Below are positions 20,523 through 29,137 of a stretch of DNA of 64,000 nucleotides, one piece after another. How positions within the stretch are numbered: position 1 is the first letter of the stretch; every line of letters starts with the position of its first letter. Source of the stretch: JAAFIP01 sp963775085. GTDB taxonomy: Bacteria > Pseudomonadota > Gammaproteobacteria > Burkholderiales > Burkholderiaceae_C. Below the pieces are notes generated by a model. The model had not been told where the DNA came from. It was given only the letters and a program-made list of their open reading frames with translations, and did no database searches. The stretch covers positions 124,001 to 188,000 of the forward strand of contig CAVZHO010000008.1 in the NCBI GenBank assembly GCA_963775085.1, read 5' to 3'. The position numbers were made by a program, and so were the translations under genes.

Positions 20523-20795
20523 TCAAGGTGTGGGCGGTACGTAGCCTTGCACCACGTCCGCACCGCTGCCAAAAAAGTGCGCCTCCATCTGGCGCGCCAG
20601 GTACTGGCGGGCGCGCTGGTCGGCCAGGTTGAGGCGGTTTTCGTTGACCAGCATGGTTTGCTGCTTCATCCACGCAGCCCATGCCTCTTTGCTGACCTGT
20701 TGCCAGAGCTTTTTGCCCAGCTCGCCAGGGTAGGGCGGAAAATCCATGCCTTCGGCTTCTTTGCCCAGTTTGATGCAGTTAACCATGCGTGCCAT
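20523..20795 (-). CDS. yggX: Probable Fe(II)-trafficking / oxidative damage protection protein YggX
   Basis: 90 residues with the complete family pattern: [68 protein letters not shown] and a C-terminal YVPP. YggX protects Fe-S proteins from oxidative damage; the conserved cysteine is C7. It probably shares a transcript with the MnmC-like gene 122 nt downstream. Confidence 0.95.
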   Translation of the reverse strand: MARMVNCIKLGKEAEGMDFPPYPGELGKKLWQQVSKEAWAAWMKQQTMLVNENRLNLADQRARQYLARQMEAHFFGSGADVVQGYVPPTP

Positions 20796-20913
20796 CGTCG
20801 TATCCTAATGTGGTGAATGTAAATAAGAGAAAAGCAAAATCGTCACAGATTGCGGGGAATCTAAGGTGCTTTTGCGTGTCCAATACCTCTATTGTCTCTC
20901 ACTGGAATAGCCC

Positions 20914-21447
20914 ATGCCCGATTACCTGAAAAACCTGACTCTGCGCCAAGGCTGCGGTTGGATCGCGCTGGCCTGTATCGGCATGCTGGTGTTTGGGTTA
21001 TACCTGCAGCATGTCGTGGGGCTGGAGCCCTGCCCGATGTGCATTGTGCAGCGCTATGCTCTTATTTTAGTAGCTGCTTGCGTCCTGGTGACGTGGACTA
21101 TGGGGCTAAAAGGCAGTAAAAACCGGTTGCAAAGCGTGCTGGCAGGCCTGGCGGCACTGTTTGCCGCAGGCGGTGCCTTTGTAGCCGCCCGCCAGAGCTT
21201 TTTGCAGTGGTACCCGCCCGAGGTGGTGAGCTGCGGGCGTGATTTTTACGGCATGGTGGAGATGTTTCCCCTCAAACGCGCCATCCCCATGATCTTCAAG
21301 GGTGGTGGTGACTGCTCCAAGGTGGACTGGACCTTTTTAGGGGGATCGATTGCCAACTGGTCATTTGTGGCCTTTGTGGGGATGGCTGTGGTGCTGCTGG
21401 TGCTGCTGTTCAAACGCAGCTCCGCCAACGCGTCACCTAACGCGTAA
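20914..21447 (+). CDS. dsbB: Disulfide bond formation protein B
   Basis: Inner-membrane quinone reductase that reoxidises DsbA. 177 residues and four membrane segments. The first periplasmic loop holds the CPMC pair (EPCPMCIVQR), the second loop the partner cysteines in VVSCGRDFYG and GGDCSKVDW. The second membrane segment (ILVAACVLVTWTMGLKG) is encoded by a family A repeat copy, an in-frame replacement of a hydrophobic helix. Isolated gene, convergent with the FAH-family gene. Confidence 0.95.
   Translation: MPDYLKNLTLRQGCGWIALACIGMLVFGLYLQHVVGLEPCPMCIVQRYALILVAACVLVTWTMGLKGSKNRLQSVLAGLAALFAAGGAFVAARQSFLQWYPPEVVSCGRDFYGMVEMFPLKRAIPMIFKGGGDCSKVDWTFLGGSIANWSFVAFVGMAVVLLVLLFKRSSANASPNA
21069..21110 (+). 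repeat. Dispersed repeat family A inside dsbB
   Basis: AGTAGCTGCTTGCGTCCTGG then ACGTGGACTATGGGGCTAAA; read in frame as a DsbB membrane helix. Confidence 0.8.
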
Positions 21448-21454
21448 TGCCGTT

Positions 21455-22324
21455 TTAGACTTCGTCCACCACGGTATTGGTCAGCGTGCCAATGCCTTCA
21501 ATCTCCACCTCAATGCGGTCACCCGCTTTCATAAACACAGGTGGTGTGCGCGCATAGCCGACACCGGATGGCGTACCCATGGCGATCACGTCGCCGGGCT
21601 CCAGCGTCATCACTTCGCTGAGCCAGCACAGCGTTTGAATCACCGGGAACATCTTGTTGCCGGTGTTGTCGCTTTGCATGACCTTGCCGTTCAGGCGCGA
21701 CTCGATGTGCAGGCCCGCTGCCCCTGGGGGCAGGTCACGTGCCAGCACCATGCCCGGGCCAAAGGCACCGGTGCCGTCAAAGTTTTTGCCGATTGTCCAC
21801 TGCGTGGTTTTGCGCTGGTAGTCGCGCAGCGAGCCGTCGTTAAAGCACGAATACCCGGCCACCGCCTGTAGCGCATTGGCGGGGGTGAGGTGGCGCGACC
21901 GCTTGCCAATGATGACGGCCAGCTCGGCCTCGTAGTCCAGCTTGTCAGACACTTTGGGGCGGACCATGGGTGCCTCGTGCGCCATCAGAGAGGTGTTGAC
22001 GCGCAGGAAGAAGCTGGGGTAGGTAGGCGGTGCGTTGCCGCCTTCTTTGGCATGCTCGGCGTAGTTCAGGCCCAGGCAGATGATTTTGCCGGGGTTGCTA
22101 ATCGGCATGAGCCATTGCACGGCGTTCAGAGCCAGGTGGGCGGAGGCAGGGGCGGATTTGGCGGCTTGGGCGGCGCTGTTTAACGCGCTCTCGCCTTGGT
22201 TGATTAAAGTTAGCAGGTCGCGCGGCACCGAGGGTGCTGCAATGCTCAGGTCGATGAGTTGGTTGGCGATGACGAAGCCGAGGCGGGTTTGGTTATCGCC
22301 GGGTTTGAGGAATTGGGCAAACAT
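21455..22324 (-). CDS. Fumarylacetoacetate hydrolase family protein
   Basis: 289 residues. The FAH catalytic domain starts near GKIICLGLNYAEHAKE and carries the metal-binding acids in KLDYEAELAVIIGK and the FNDGSLRDYQRKTTQW segment, then GDVIAMGTPSGVGYARTPP. Members act as acylpyruvases, oxaloacetate decarboxylases or 2-hydroxyhepta-diene-dioate isomerases; the substrate is not deducible. The gene is downstream of the three-hairpin element at 22408-22681 on the same strand, with 83 nt between. Confidence 0.88.
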   Translation of the reverse strand: MFAQFLKPGDNQTRLGFVIANQLIDLSIAAPSVPRDLLTLINQGESALNSAAQAAKSAPASAHLALNAVQWLMPISNPGKIICLGLNYAEHAKEGGNAPPTYPSFFLRVNTSLMAHEAPMVRPKVSDKLDYEAELAVIIGKRSRHLTPANALQAVAGYSCFNDGSLRDYQRKTTQWTIGKNFDGTGAFGPGMVLARDLPPGAAGLHIESRLNGKVMQSDNTGNKMFPVIQTLCWLSEVMTLEPGDVIAMGTPSGVGYARTPPVFMKAGDRIEVEIEGIGTLTNTVVDEV

Positions 22325-22407
22325 GTTGATCAGTTGATAAGTTGAGGGGGTTGGTCTACCGAGGGTATCAGGCGGGGCGTGGCAGGTTTATCGTAGTAAC
22401 ACCTACT

Positions 22408-22681
22408 TTGTACGAAGGGCAAAAACCTTCGGTGCGTTGGTAGCGTGGGCGACATAGCATTTGCAAATCGCCCTCATACTGGAGTACCAGAAATCGGTCG
22501 ATTTACAAACGCTATATCGCCTGCACACAGGGCAGTGCGCTACCCGTAGTCACCGGGATAATTGACAGGAAACTACGGGTAGCGCGCTATTTTGGTGACA
22601 CACGGTTGGGCGTTTATCAGCCGACCGATTTCTGGTACTCCAGTATGAGGGCGGATGATAAACGCCCAACCGTGCGTACAA
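22408..22681 (-). other. Mirror-symmetric three-hairpin element, possible structured RNA or recombination site
   Basis: Three hairpins lie in a row between argA and the FAH gene. H1 spans 22448-22521 (23-bp arms), H2 22537-22585 (perfect 14-bp arms) and H3 22601-22674 (perfect 19-bp arms). H1 and H3 are both 74 nt long and both 15 nt from H2, so the layout is exactly symmetric about 22561. A 32-nt segment covering the H1 loop (22469-22500) is the perfect reverse complement of one covering the H3 loop (22622-22653). The three mismatches in H1 are all A-C on the plus strand, hence G-U in minus-strand RNA, which is the direction of both flanking genes. TTGTACG/CGTACAA (22408-22414, 22675-22681) bound the block. 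No ORF. Function unknown. Confidence 0.8.
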
Positions 22682-22784
22682 GACATTCCTTGCACGTGAA
22701 CAGTCGATGACTAACTACCCACATGTACCAGAGACAATCTTCGAGATTTCGCAGTTCCCAGTTGGACATACCCAACAGGCAAAC

Positions 22785-24131
22785 TCACAGCTTCTTCACC
22801 AGCACCTGGCTCTTGCGGTCCCAGTTGTATTTGCGTTTGCGCGCCTCGGGCAACCAGTCGGGGTCTACCTGCGCAAAGCCGCGCTTGATAAACCAGTGCA
22901 TGGTGCGCGTTGTCAGCACAAAAATGCTATCCAGCCCGGCCGCCTTGGCGCGCTGCTCTACGCGTTTTAAAAGCTTCTCACCATCCCCCTGAGCCTGCGA
23001 CTGCGGCGACACGGTCAGCGCCGCCATCTCTGCCGTGCGGGCCTCGGGGTAGGGGTACAGCGCGGCACAGCCAAAGATCACGCCATCGTGCTCGATGATG
23101 CTGTAGTTGGTGATGTCGCGCTCGATCTCGGTGCGATCGCGTTTGACCAAGGTGCCATCGCGCTCAAACGGCTCGATCAGTTGCAGCACGCCACCCACAT
23201 CATCGGGCGTGGCCTCGCGCAGGCTCTCCAGTTTTTCATCCACCACCATGGTGCCAATACCGTCGTGCACATACACCTCCAGCAGCAGCGCGCCATCGGT
23301 GGCAAAGGGCAGGATGTGGCTGCGCTCCACGCCGCTTTTGCAGGCCTTGACGCAGTGCTGCAAATAAAACGCGGTGTCGGTGGGTAGCTGCGCGCCCGGC
23401 AAACTGGCCAGCAGTTTTTCGGCTGCGGCCAAGGGCAGCTCGGTGTCTATCGGGTTGTCTTCGCCCAGCGGCTGCTGGGGGTCTAGCGCCAGGCCGGGGA
23501 TTTCGGTCAAAAAGATCAACTTGTCGGCCTGCAAGGCCGTGGCCACCGACGTGGCCACTTCTTCCATCGTCAGGTTAAACGCCTCGCCGGTAGGCGAAAA
23601 ACCAAAGGGCGAGAGCAGCACCATCGCGCCCATGTCCAGCGTACGGATGATGCCCGCCGTGTCTACCTTGCGCACCACGCCGCTGTGCATAAAGTCCACG
23701 CCATCCACAATACCCACGGGCCGCGCGGTAATGAAGTTGCCGCTCATCACGCGCACGGTGGCTCCTGCCATGGGCGTGTTGGGCAGGCCCTGGCTGAATG
23801 CGGCTTCAATCTCGTAGCGCAGTTGCCCAGCGGCCTCTTGGGCGCAGTCCAGCGCCACGCCGTCGGTAATGCGGATGCCGTGGGAATATTTTGGCGCATG
23901 GCCTTTGGCGGCCAATTGCTCGTTGACCTGCGGGCGAAAACCGTGCACCAGCACAATCTTCACGCCCATGCTCTGGATCAAGGCCAGATCCTGCGCAATG
24001 GTGGTCAGCTTGCCCGCCGCAATCGCCTCGCCACACACCGCCACCACAAATGTTTTGCCACGGTGCAGGTGGATGTAGGGCGCAACAGAGCGAAACCAGG
24101 GGACGAAGGTGAAGTTGAAGACGGTAGACAT
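22785..24131 (-). CDS. argA: Amino-acid N-acetyltransferase (N-acetylglutamate synthase)
   Basis: First step of arginine synthesis: acetyl-CoA plus glutamate to N-acetylglutamate. 448 residues. The N-terminal amino-acid-kinase-like domain (FVVAVCGEAIAAGKL, VKIVLVHGFRPQVNEQL) binds the arginine inhibitor; the C-terminal GNAT domain (about 300-448) includes YPEARTAEMAALTVSP and the end WYLPEARKRKYNWDRKSQ-like basic tail. The ATG at 24131 is preferred to a TTG five codons earlier. Downstream on the same strand is the three-hairpin element. Confidence 0.95.
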   Translation of the reverse strand: MSTVFNFTFVPWFRSVAPYIHLHRGKTFVVAVCGEAIAAGKLTTIAQDLALIQSMGVKIVLVHGFRPQVNEQLAAKGHAPKYSHGIRITDGVALDCAQEAAGQLRYEIEAAFSQGLPNTPMAGATVRVMSGNFITARPVGIVDGVDFMHSGVVRKVDTAGIIRTLDMGAMVLLSPFGFSPTGEAFNLTMEEVATSVATALQADKLIFLTEIPGLALDPQQPLGEDNPIDTELPLAAAEKLLASLPGAQLPTDTAFYLQHCVKACKSGVERSHILPFATDGALLLEVYVHDGIGTMVVDEKLESLREATPDDVGGVLQLIEPFERDGTLVKRDRTEIERDITNYSIIEHDGVIFGCAALYPYPEARTAEMAALTVSPQSQAQGDGEKLLKRVEQRAKAAGLDSIFVLTTRTMHWFIKRGFAQVDPDWLPEARKRKYNWDRKSQVLVKKL

Positions 24132-24261
24132 GGACAGTGTGGGCAAATGGGCTGATGACCGCTACTGTACCGCAGCGAGCCACTTCTGGGGCGATTTGGC
24201 AATTAGCGGCGTCGGACACGGGATGCGCTGATCCGCGCCGGCAAAGGGTAGCGGGTGATTT

Positions 24262-26457
24262 CTATGGGGACTGCGGCTTCAGATGAAGGGTGTTGAAGTC
24301 AAAACGCTGCTCCATTAAATACGCATCATCAAAATGCCTGCGTCCTACAAAGGCGGTGGCTTGGCGGCCCCACTGGCGCATGGCGCCGGCGCGAGCGATG
24401 CCCATGGGCCAGAACAGATAGCGCTCCAGGCGGTCAGAGCCCGCTACAAAACCCTCCGGGCCAAACAGGCTGCGCCGCTGCAGCACACCGTCGGGTGCGG
24501 GCCGGGGCAGCGAGCGCAGGCTGTGGTAGTCGCGCCAGCTATAGTGCCGATCCGCAGGGCGCGTGGGTGCCAGCGACTCTACGCGGATGTGCTCCAGGTA
24601 ATGCGTGCCCGCTGCAACACGTAACACCAGATGATCTTGCGCACCGATAGCGGGTAGCGTTTGTGGAATGAAGGCCCATTCAATGCCTGGCTCGGGTGGT
24701 GGCAGTGCGCGGGCGGCCGGGGTGGGAAAGAACATGTGGTAGCAGCCGCAGGGATGGATGGTGTCGTACACCAGCGGTGTGCCATCGGGAGCCAGGGTGA
24801 CGCGAAACACCAGGCCATCGAACTGGCCTGCCAGCAGGTCGGGCCCATTGCCTGGGGCGGCGGTGCGGGCCGGAAACCACAGGGTATAGATCAGTTGCAA
24901 GAGGTTATATGCGCCATAGCGCGTGTGCGCGAACTGCCGATAGACCACGCTTTGGCGGGTGTCCACTGCCAAAGCTTCTGCTGTCCACACCGGCGCACCG
25001 GGTTGGTCGTCGTTGCTGGCGATGTCGATGTCAAAGCTGGGGGCGTAGTGCGCATACAGCAGTTCCATATCCTCAACGGAGGGCGCGGGTACCGCCAATG
25101 GGTCTTGCGGTGGTGCTGCCAACATGCGGGCGAGCTGCGAGGCCAACAAGCTGCCTTGGGTCGTGCGAATGGGCGGCGACAGGCGCAGGCGGGTACTGCC
25201 AGGTGGGGCTGCATCGCCCTTGGCAAAGGCTGCGCGCCGCTGCGCCTCAAACCGCGCAATGCCATGCGCAAAAGGCAGGCGGGTGAGGGCGTACAACCCC
25301 AAGAGGCGGTAGCTACTGGCATAGTCATCTGGCACGTACAAGCGCGCCAGCAGGCTTCGGGTGCGGGTGGGCGAGGCCAAGTCGAATGCGCTCAGGCGTG
25401 CTGCACAGTCTTGCAGGCGCTGCTGCGCATCGCCAGTGCCAGATGCCAGTGCAGCGCTGCCCGTCAGGTGCGCACGCGCCTGCGCGGGCAAGTTGGCTAT
25501 TTCAAATTCACGCGCCTGCAAGTCCAGTTGCTGCAGACGCTGCACCAGAGCGTTCAGGCGAGTCGACGTGTCCAGGCTTACGCTGTCGCGCAGCGATGCG
25601 GTAAAGCGGTCTACCCGCAGCTGGGGAAAGCCCGCGATGCGCGCCGCTCCCGCATCGCGCACACCCGCGCGTTCCACTTGCGCATCCAGTGCGCTGTACC
25701 AGTCGACGCAGTCCACGACCTCTGGCGCAGTGCTTGAGCGATCCAGCCGCACGGGTGCGGGCAGTAGCGCGCACCCGGTAGCGGCCAGCACGGCACACAG
25801 CAGCCAACCAGTGCGTAGAAGCCACGCCATGGCCAAGCGCAGGGGCAGTGCCGCCATGCTCATGGGCTTGCGGCTGGCCAGCGCTAGGGCCGCCGCGCGG
25901 CGCTCGATCTCACGCACCAACCCTGCAAACTGCGTTTTGATCAGGTTGCGCAGCAGTGCCTGGCCGATCAGTGGTGGTAAATCCGACTCGGGCGCAATGC
26001 TGCCGTTCCAGCGCAATTGCACCAAAGGTGGCTCTGTAGCCATCAACTGCACCTCGTAGCGCCCTTGCAGGTGCCGCACACTGCCTGCAATGCGCTGCAC
26101 CTCGATGGTGTGGTGCGGCAGTTCCGTGGATTCGACGGTCACATCAATGGGTATCGTGAAAAACAAAAAACGTGCCTCGCCCGTTTGCGCCACGGTGACG
26201 GTGGCACCCTTGCGGGCAATCACCCGGCTGGTTTTCATACCGGGAACGAATTCCGGCAAACGTTCATAGTCAATGAGGGTGCCCCAGACGGTAGTCAGTG
26301 GTGCACGTACAGCGGCTTGCGCAACCACCTTGATCATGTCACCCGTGCGCGCGCTTTCCACCGTTGCTGCTGCGGCCACAGCCCGTGCTGAAAGTAGTGC
26401 AAACATAGCCGTGCCTACGATCAGCGCAGTGAAGCAGCAAATGGATATTGTCCGCAT
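24262..26457 (-). CDS. SRPBCC-domain protein fused to a lipoprotein of unknown function
   Basis: One open frame of 731 residues that reads like two genes. Counting from the ATG at 26457, the first ~195 residues have a signal peptide (LIVGTAMFALLSARAVA) and an SRPBCC/cyclase-type domain (TTVWGTLIDYERLPEFVPGM). Then MSMAALPLRLAMAWLLRTGW followed by LLCAVLAATGC is a second, complete lipoprotein signal. The remaining ~500 residues have no fold I recognise; HPCGCYHMFF and WRDYHSLRSL stand out. An internal start at 25857 or 25863 could yield the second protein alone. No stop separates the halves, so a fusion by stop loss is likely. Confidence 0.65.
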   Translation of the reverse strand: MRTISICCFTALIVGTAMFALLSARAVAAAATVESARTGDMIKVVAQAAVRAPLTTVWGTLIDYERLPEFVPGMKTSRVIARKGATVTVAQTGEARFLFFTIPIDVTVESTELPHHTIEVQRIAGSVRHLQGRYEVQLMATEPPLVQLRWNGSIAPESDLPPLIGQALLRNLIKTQFAGLVREIERRAAALALASRKPMSMAALPLRLAMAWLLRTGWLLCAVLAATGCALLPAPVRLDRSSTAPEVVDCVDWYSALDAQVERAGVRDAGAARIAGFPQLRVDRFTASLRDSVSLDTSTRLNALVQRLQQLDLQAREFEIANLPAQARAHLTGSAALASGTGDAQQRLQDCAARLSAFDLASPTRTRSLLARLYVPDDYASSYRLLGLYALTRLPFAHGIARFEAQRRAAFAKGDAAPPGSTRLRLSPPIRTTQGSLLASQLARMLAAPPQDPLAVPAPSVEDMELLYAHYAPSFDIDIASNDDQPGAPVWTAEALAVDTRQSVVYRQFAHTRYGAYNLLQLIYTLWFPARTAAPGNGPDLLAGQFDGLVFRVTLAPDGTPLVYDTIHPCGCYHMFFPTPAARALPPPEPGIEWAFIPQTLPAIGAQDHLVLRVAAGTHYLEHIRVESLAPTRPADRHYSWRDYHSLRSLPRPAPDGVLQRRSLFGPEGFVAGSDRLERYLFWPMGIARAGAMRQWGRQATAFVGRRHFDDAYLMEQRFDFNTLHLKPQSP

Positions 26458-26705
26458 AGGGGTGCAGTGTAAGGCTCGCCCGCCACTGGTGCAGCCTCCC
26501 ACTGGGGTGTTAGAACATGAAAAATAACTAACGACTGTGTATGTGTATGTAGGGCAGAGGTGGTCTTTTTGCCTAGAGCAATGACGAACTGCATGGGAAA
26601 GCGTGAATATGCCAGTCGTTACAAGAGCACACTTTTATGCACTTCATAGCCGGACCACTCTGCGTATATTGGCCTTCCCCATAACCTTAGTGTCAAGGAG
26701 GCACC

Positions 26706-28229
26706 ATGTTTCCATCCACATCGATTTGCTCTGCCCGGAGCAGCCTGTCCACCCCCCGTCTACGCCGCAGCACAGCAAAACACCTTGTAGCCACCCTGAT
26801 CGTGGGCAGCATGGCATGTGCAGCCGTCATGGCCCAGACCAACAGCCCCGTGCCGCTGGCCGACCCCATCCCCGCACTGATTCCCGCCAGCCGCATCACG
26901 GTGGACTTAAAGCCCATCGCCAGCGGCTTTGTCTCACCCGTCATGGGCACCACCATGCCCGGCGATGACGACCATATTTATGTGGCCGACCAAGTGGGCA
27001 AGCTCTACAAAATCTCGGTGTCCGAGCGCACGCCGGGTGGTTCACCCTCGGTATTTCTGGATGTGAGCGACCGCCTGGTGCGCCTGGGCCTTTTCCCGCC
27101 GCTGAACTTTGACGAGCGCGGCCTGCTGGGTGTGGCCTTTCACCCCGACTTCAAACGCAACGGCCTGTTCTATACCTTCACCTCCCAGCCCGCAGTCGGC
27201 GCGGCCGACTTCAGCACCCAGCCCGCAGGCGTAGCACCCAATTGCCACACGGTAATCACTGAGTGGAAGGTGGCCCAGCCCGGCAAAAAAGACAGCCCGG
27301 TGGACTACAACAGCGCCCGCGTGCTGATGCGCATTGACAAACCCCAGTTCAACCACAACGGCGGCACGGTGGCCTTTGGGCCCGACAAGCTGCTGTACAT
27401 CTCGGTAGGTGACGGCGGCGCGGCCGACGATGAAGGCGTTGGCCATGTAGCGGGTGGTAATGCCCAAAGCCTGGCCGAGGGCAATGTACTGGGCAAAATC
27501 CTGCGCATCGACCCGCTGGGGCGCAACTCGGCCAACGGCCAATACGGCATACCGACCGACAACCCCTTTGTCAACAAGCCCGGTGCTGATGAGATTTACG
27601 CCTACGGTTTCCGCAACCCTTACCGCATGTCGTTTGACAAAAAAACCGGCAAGCTCTACGCCGGTGAAGTAGGGCAAAACGATATTGAAGAAGTCAACCT
27701 GGTGGTCAAAGGCGGTAACTATGGTTGGCCTGTCAAGGAAGGCACGTTCCTGTTTGACAACGGAGCCACCCGGCCCGCGCCCAACGCGGGACAAGGCTTT
27801 GTCTACCAGGATAGCCCCGGCCAGCCCGCTGGCTTGATCGACCCGCTAGCCCAGTACGACCAGGTTGACGGCGCAGGTCAGCCCGCAGTGCGGGTCTCGG
27901 TGATTGGTGGCTTTGTCTACCGGGGCGACAGGATCAAGCGACTGCGCGGGCAGTATGTGTTTGGCGACTATTCGGGTGCCATTGGCACACCCGTCAATGG
28001 CCAGCTATTCACCCTGGGCAGGAAGAACCAGATAGAAACACTGCAAATCGCCGGTCGCCCGTCACTGGGCTTGGCCGTCACCGGCTGGGCGCAGGACGAT
28101 GACGGCGAGCTGTACCTGCTGGCCAGTGGTACGGGCACGATCAATGGAGTGACGGGTGTGGTGCTCAAGCTGACACGCGCGCCTGGCAGCAGCGGTGGTG
28201 GTGGTGACGACGACAAAGATGAGGACTAA
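26706..28229 (+). CDS. PQQ-dependent sugar dehydrogenase family protein (soluble, exported)
   Basis: 507 residues, six-bladed propeller of the glucose/sorbosone dehydrogenase type (YliI/Asd family). A signal peptide (HLVATLIVGSMACAAVMAQ) precedes the propeller. Family motifs are VADQVGKLYKI, DERGLLGVAFHPDF, FNHNGGTVAFGPDKLLYISVGDGG, GKILRIDPLGRN, IYAYGFRNPYRMSFD and GEVGQNDIEEVN. The C-terminus is an unusual Gly/Asp-rich tail (GGGGDDDKDED). AAGGAGG precedes the ATG at 26706. It should oxidise an aldose in the periplasm with PQQ, though many relatives have no proven substrate. The gene's stop overlaps the convergent hydrolase gene by 4 nt. Confidence 0.88.
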   Translation: MFPSTSICSARSSLSTPRLRRSTAKHLVATLIVGSMACAAVMAQTNSPVPLADPIPALIPASRITVDLKPIASGFVSPVMGTTMPGDDDHIYVADQVGKLYKISVSERTPGGSPSVFLDVSDRLVRLGLFPPLNFDERGLLGVAFHPDFKRNGLFYTFTSQPAVGAADFSTQPAGVAPNCHTVITEWKVAQPGKKDSPVDYNSARVLMRIDKPQFNHNGGTVAFGPDKLLYISVGDGGAADDEGVGHVAGGNAQSLAEGNVLGKILRIDPLGRNSANGQYGIPTDNPFVNKPGADEIYAYGFRNPYRMSFDKKTGKLYAGEVGQNDIEEVNLVVKGGNYGWPVKEGTFLFDNGATRPAPNAGQGFVYQDSPGQPAGLIDPLAQYDQVDGAGQPAVRVSVIGGFVYRGDRIKRLRGQYVFGDYSGAIGTPVNGQLFTLGRKNQIETLQIAGRPSLGLAVTGWAQDDDGELYLLASGTGTINGVTGVVLKLTRAPGSSGGGGDDDKDED

Positions 28230-29122
28230 TTGGCTCTGATCCGCGCCAGCAGCAGCGCTGCATAGCGCGCAGGCTGCTCGATGTCCGGGAAGTGCCCACA
28301 GTCAGCAAAGTGCACGATGTCGGCATGCGGCACGCAGTCGATAAAAGACTGCGGCAGGGTGTATTGGTGCGAATGGTCTAACGCGCCCCACACCATGGTG
28401 CAAGGTGTGGTGATGCCGTGCAGTGACGCAGATGCCTCGCGTGCCAAGCCCTGCACCACTCCCGCCAGGCTAAAGCAGGCACCGCCGTTAAATGCGTTCA
28501 AGGTTTTCTCTTGGTACGGCGCGGCATCCGTGCTGCGCGGCAGTGCAATGCGGTACCAGCCATGTGCCGCCTTGCGTTTAAACAACCAGCCCAACAACTG
28601 CCCCAGCACCGGCACCCGCAGCGGCCATGGCACTACACGCGCAGTCCACGCATGCATGGCAGCCAGCGAGGGCGTTTGCGACAACACCAAGCGCGTAATG
28701 CGTTGCGGTGCCATTTGCGCCGCACGCAGGGCGTAAAAGCCATTGGCGCAGCTAAAAGCGAGCGTGGCCTTTTCAATCTGCAATGCGTCCATCACCCCCA
28801 GCACTGCCTGCGCGCCTTGGTCCAGTGAATGCGCATAGTGTGCTTGCGGCAATGAAAAACCAAAGCCTGGCATGTCGAAGCAGACTACGCGAAGTTGCGG
28901 AGTGAGAAGGTTGATCAATGCATCGTAATGGTCGATCACATTTGGGCCATCTGGGACGAGGATGACGCAGGGTTTGTGGGTGTTTGGGACAGCCCCTGAG
29001 TCGTAAGTACGGACAGGGCCGACGGGGGTGAGAATGCTGTGCGTTCGAGTAACACCGTTGAAAGCACTTCCTTGACGTACCGAAAAACGAGCCAAAAAAC
29101 TGTCTAAAAATGAGCTGAGCAT
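28226..29122 (-). CDS. Alpha/beta hydrolase
   Basis: 298 residues of the alpha/beta-hydrolase fold. The oxyanion region VILVPDGPNVIDHYD and DMPGFGFSLPQ are typical. The nucleophile elbow is altered to AFSCANG (small-x-Ser-x-small instead of GxSxG). The acid is in MVWGALDHSHQYT and the histidine in FADCGHFPDIEQP. The substrate is unknown. Convergent with the sugar dehydrogenase and 15 nt before the RES toxin gene stop. Confidence 0.82.
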   Translation of the reverse strand: MLSSFLDSFLARFSVRQGSAFNGVTRTHSILTPVGPVRTYDSGAVPNTHKPCVILVPDGPNVIDHYDALINLLTPQLRVVCFDMPGFGFSLPQAHYAHSLDQGAQAVLGVMDALQIEKATLAFSCANGFYALRAAQMAPQRITRLVLSQTPSLAAMHAWTARVVPWPLRVPVLGQLLGWLFKRKAAHGWYRIALPRSTDAAPYQEKTLNAFNGGACFSLAGVVQGLAREASASLHGITTPCTMVWGALDHSHQYTLPQSFIDCVPHADIVHFADCGHFPDIEQPARYAALLLARIRAN

Positions 29123-29137
29123 GAAGTTATGTGGGCA

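Noticed and set aside
22408..22681. Reading the three-hairpin block as a simple terminator array or integron attC site
   Set aside because: No T-runs follow the stems, there are no attC R/L box signatures and no integrase nearby, and loop-loop complementarity is not a terminator feature.
24661..25737. 358-codon open frame antisense to the SRPBCC/lipoprotein gene
   Set aside because: No ribosome-binding site or domain; the minus-strand frame contains signal peptides and a known domain.
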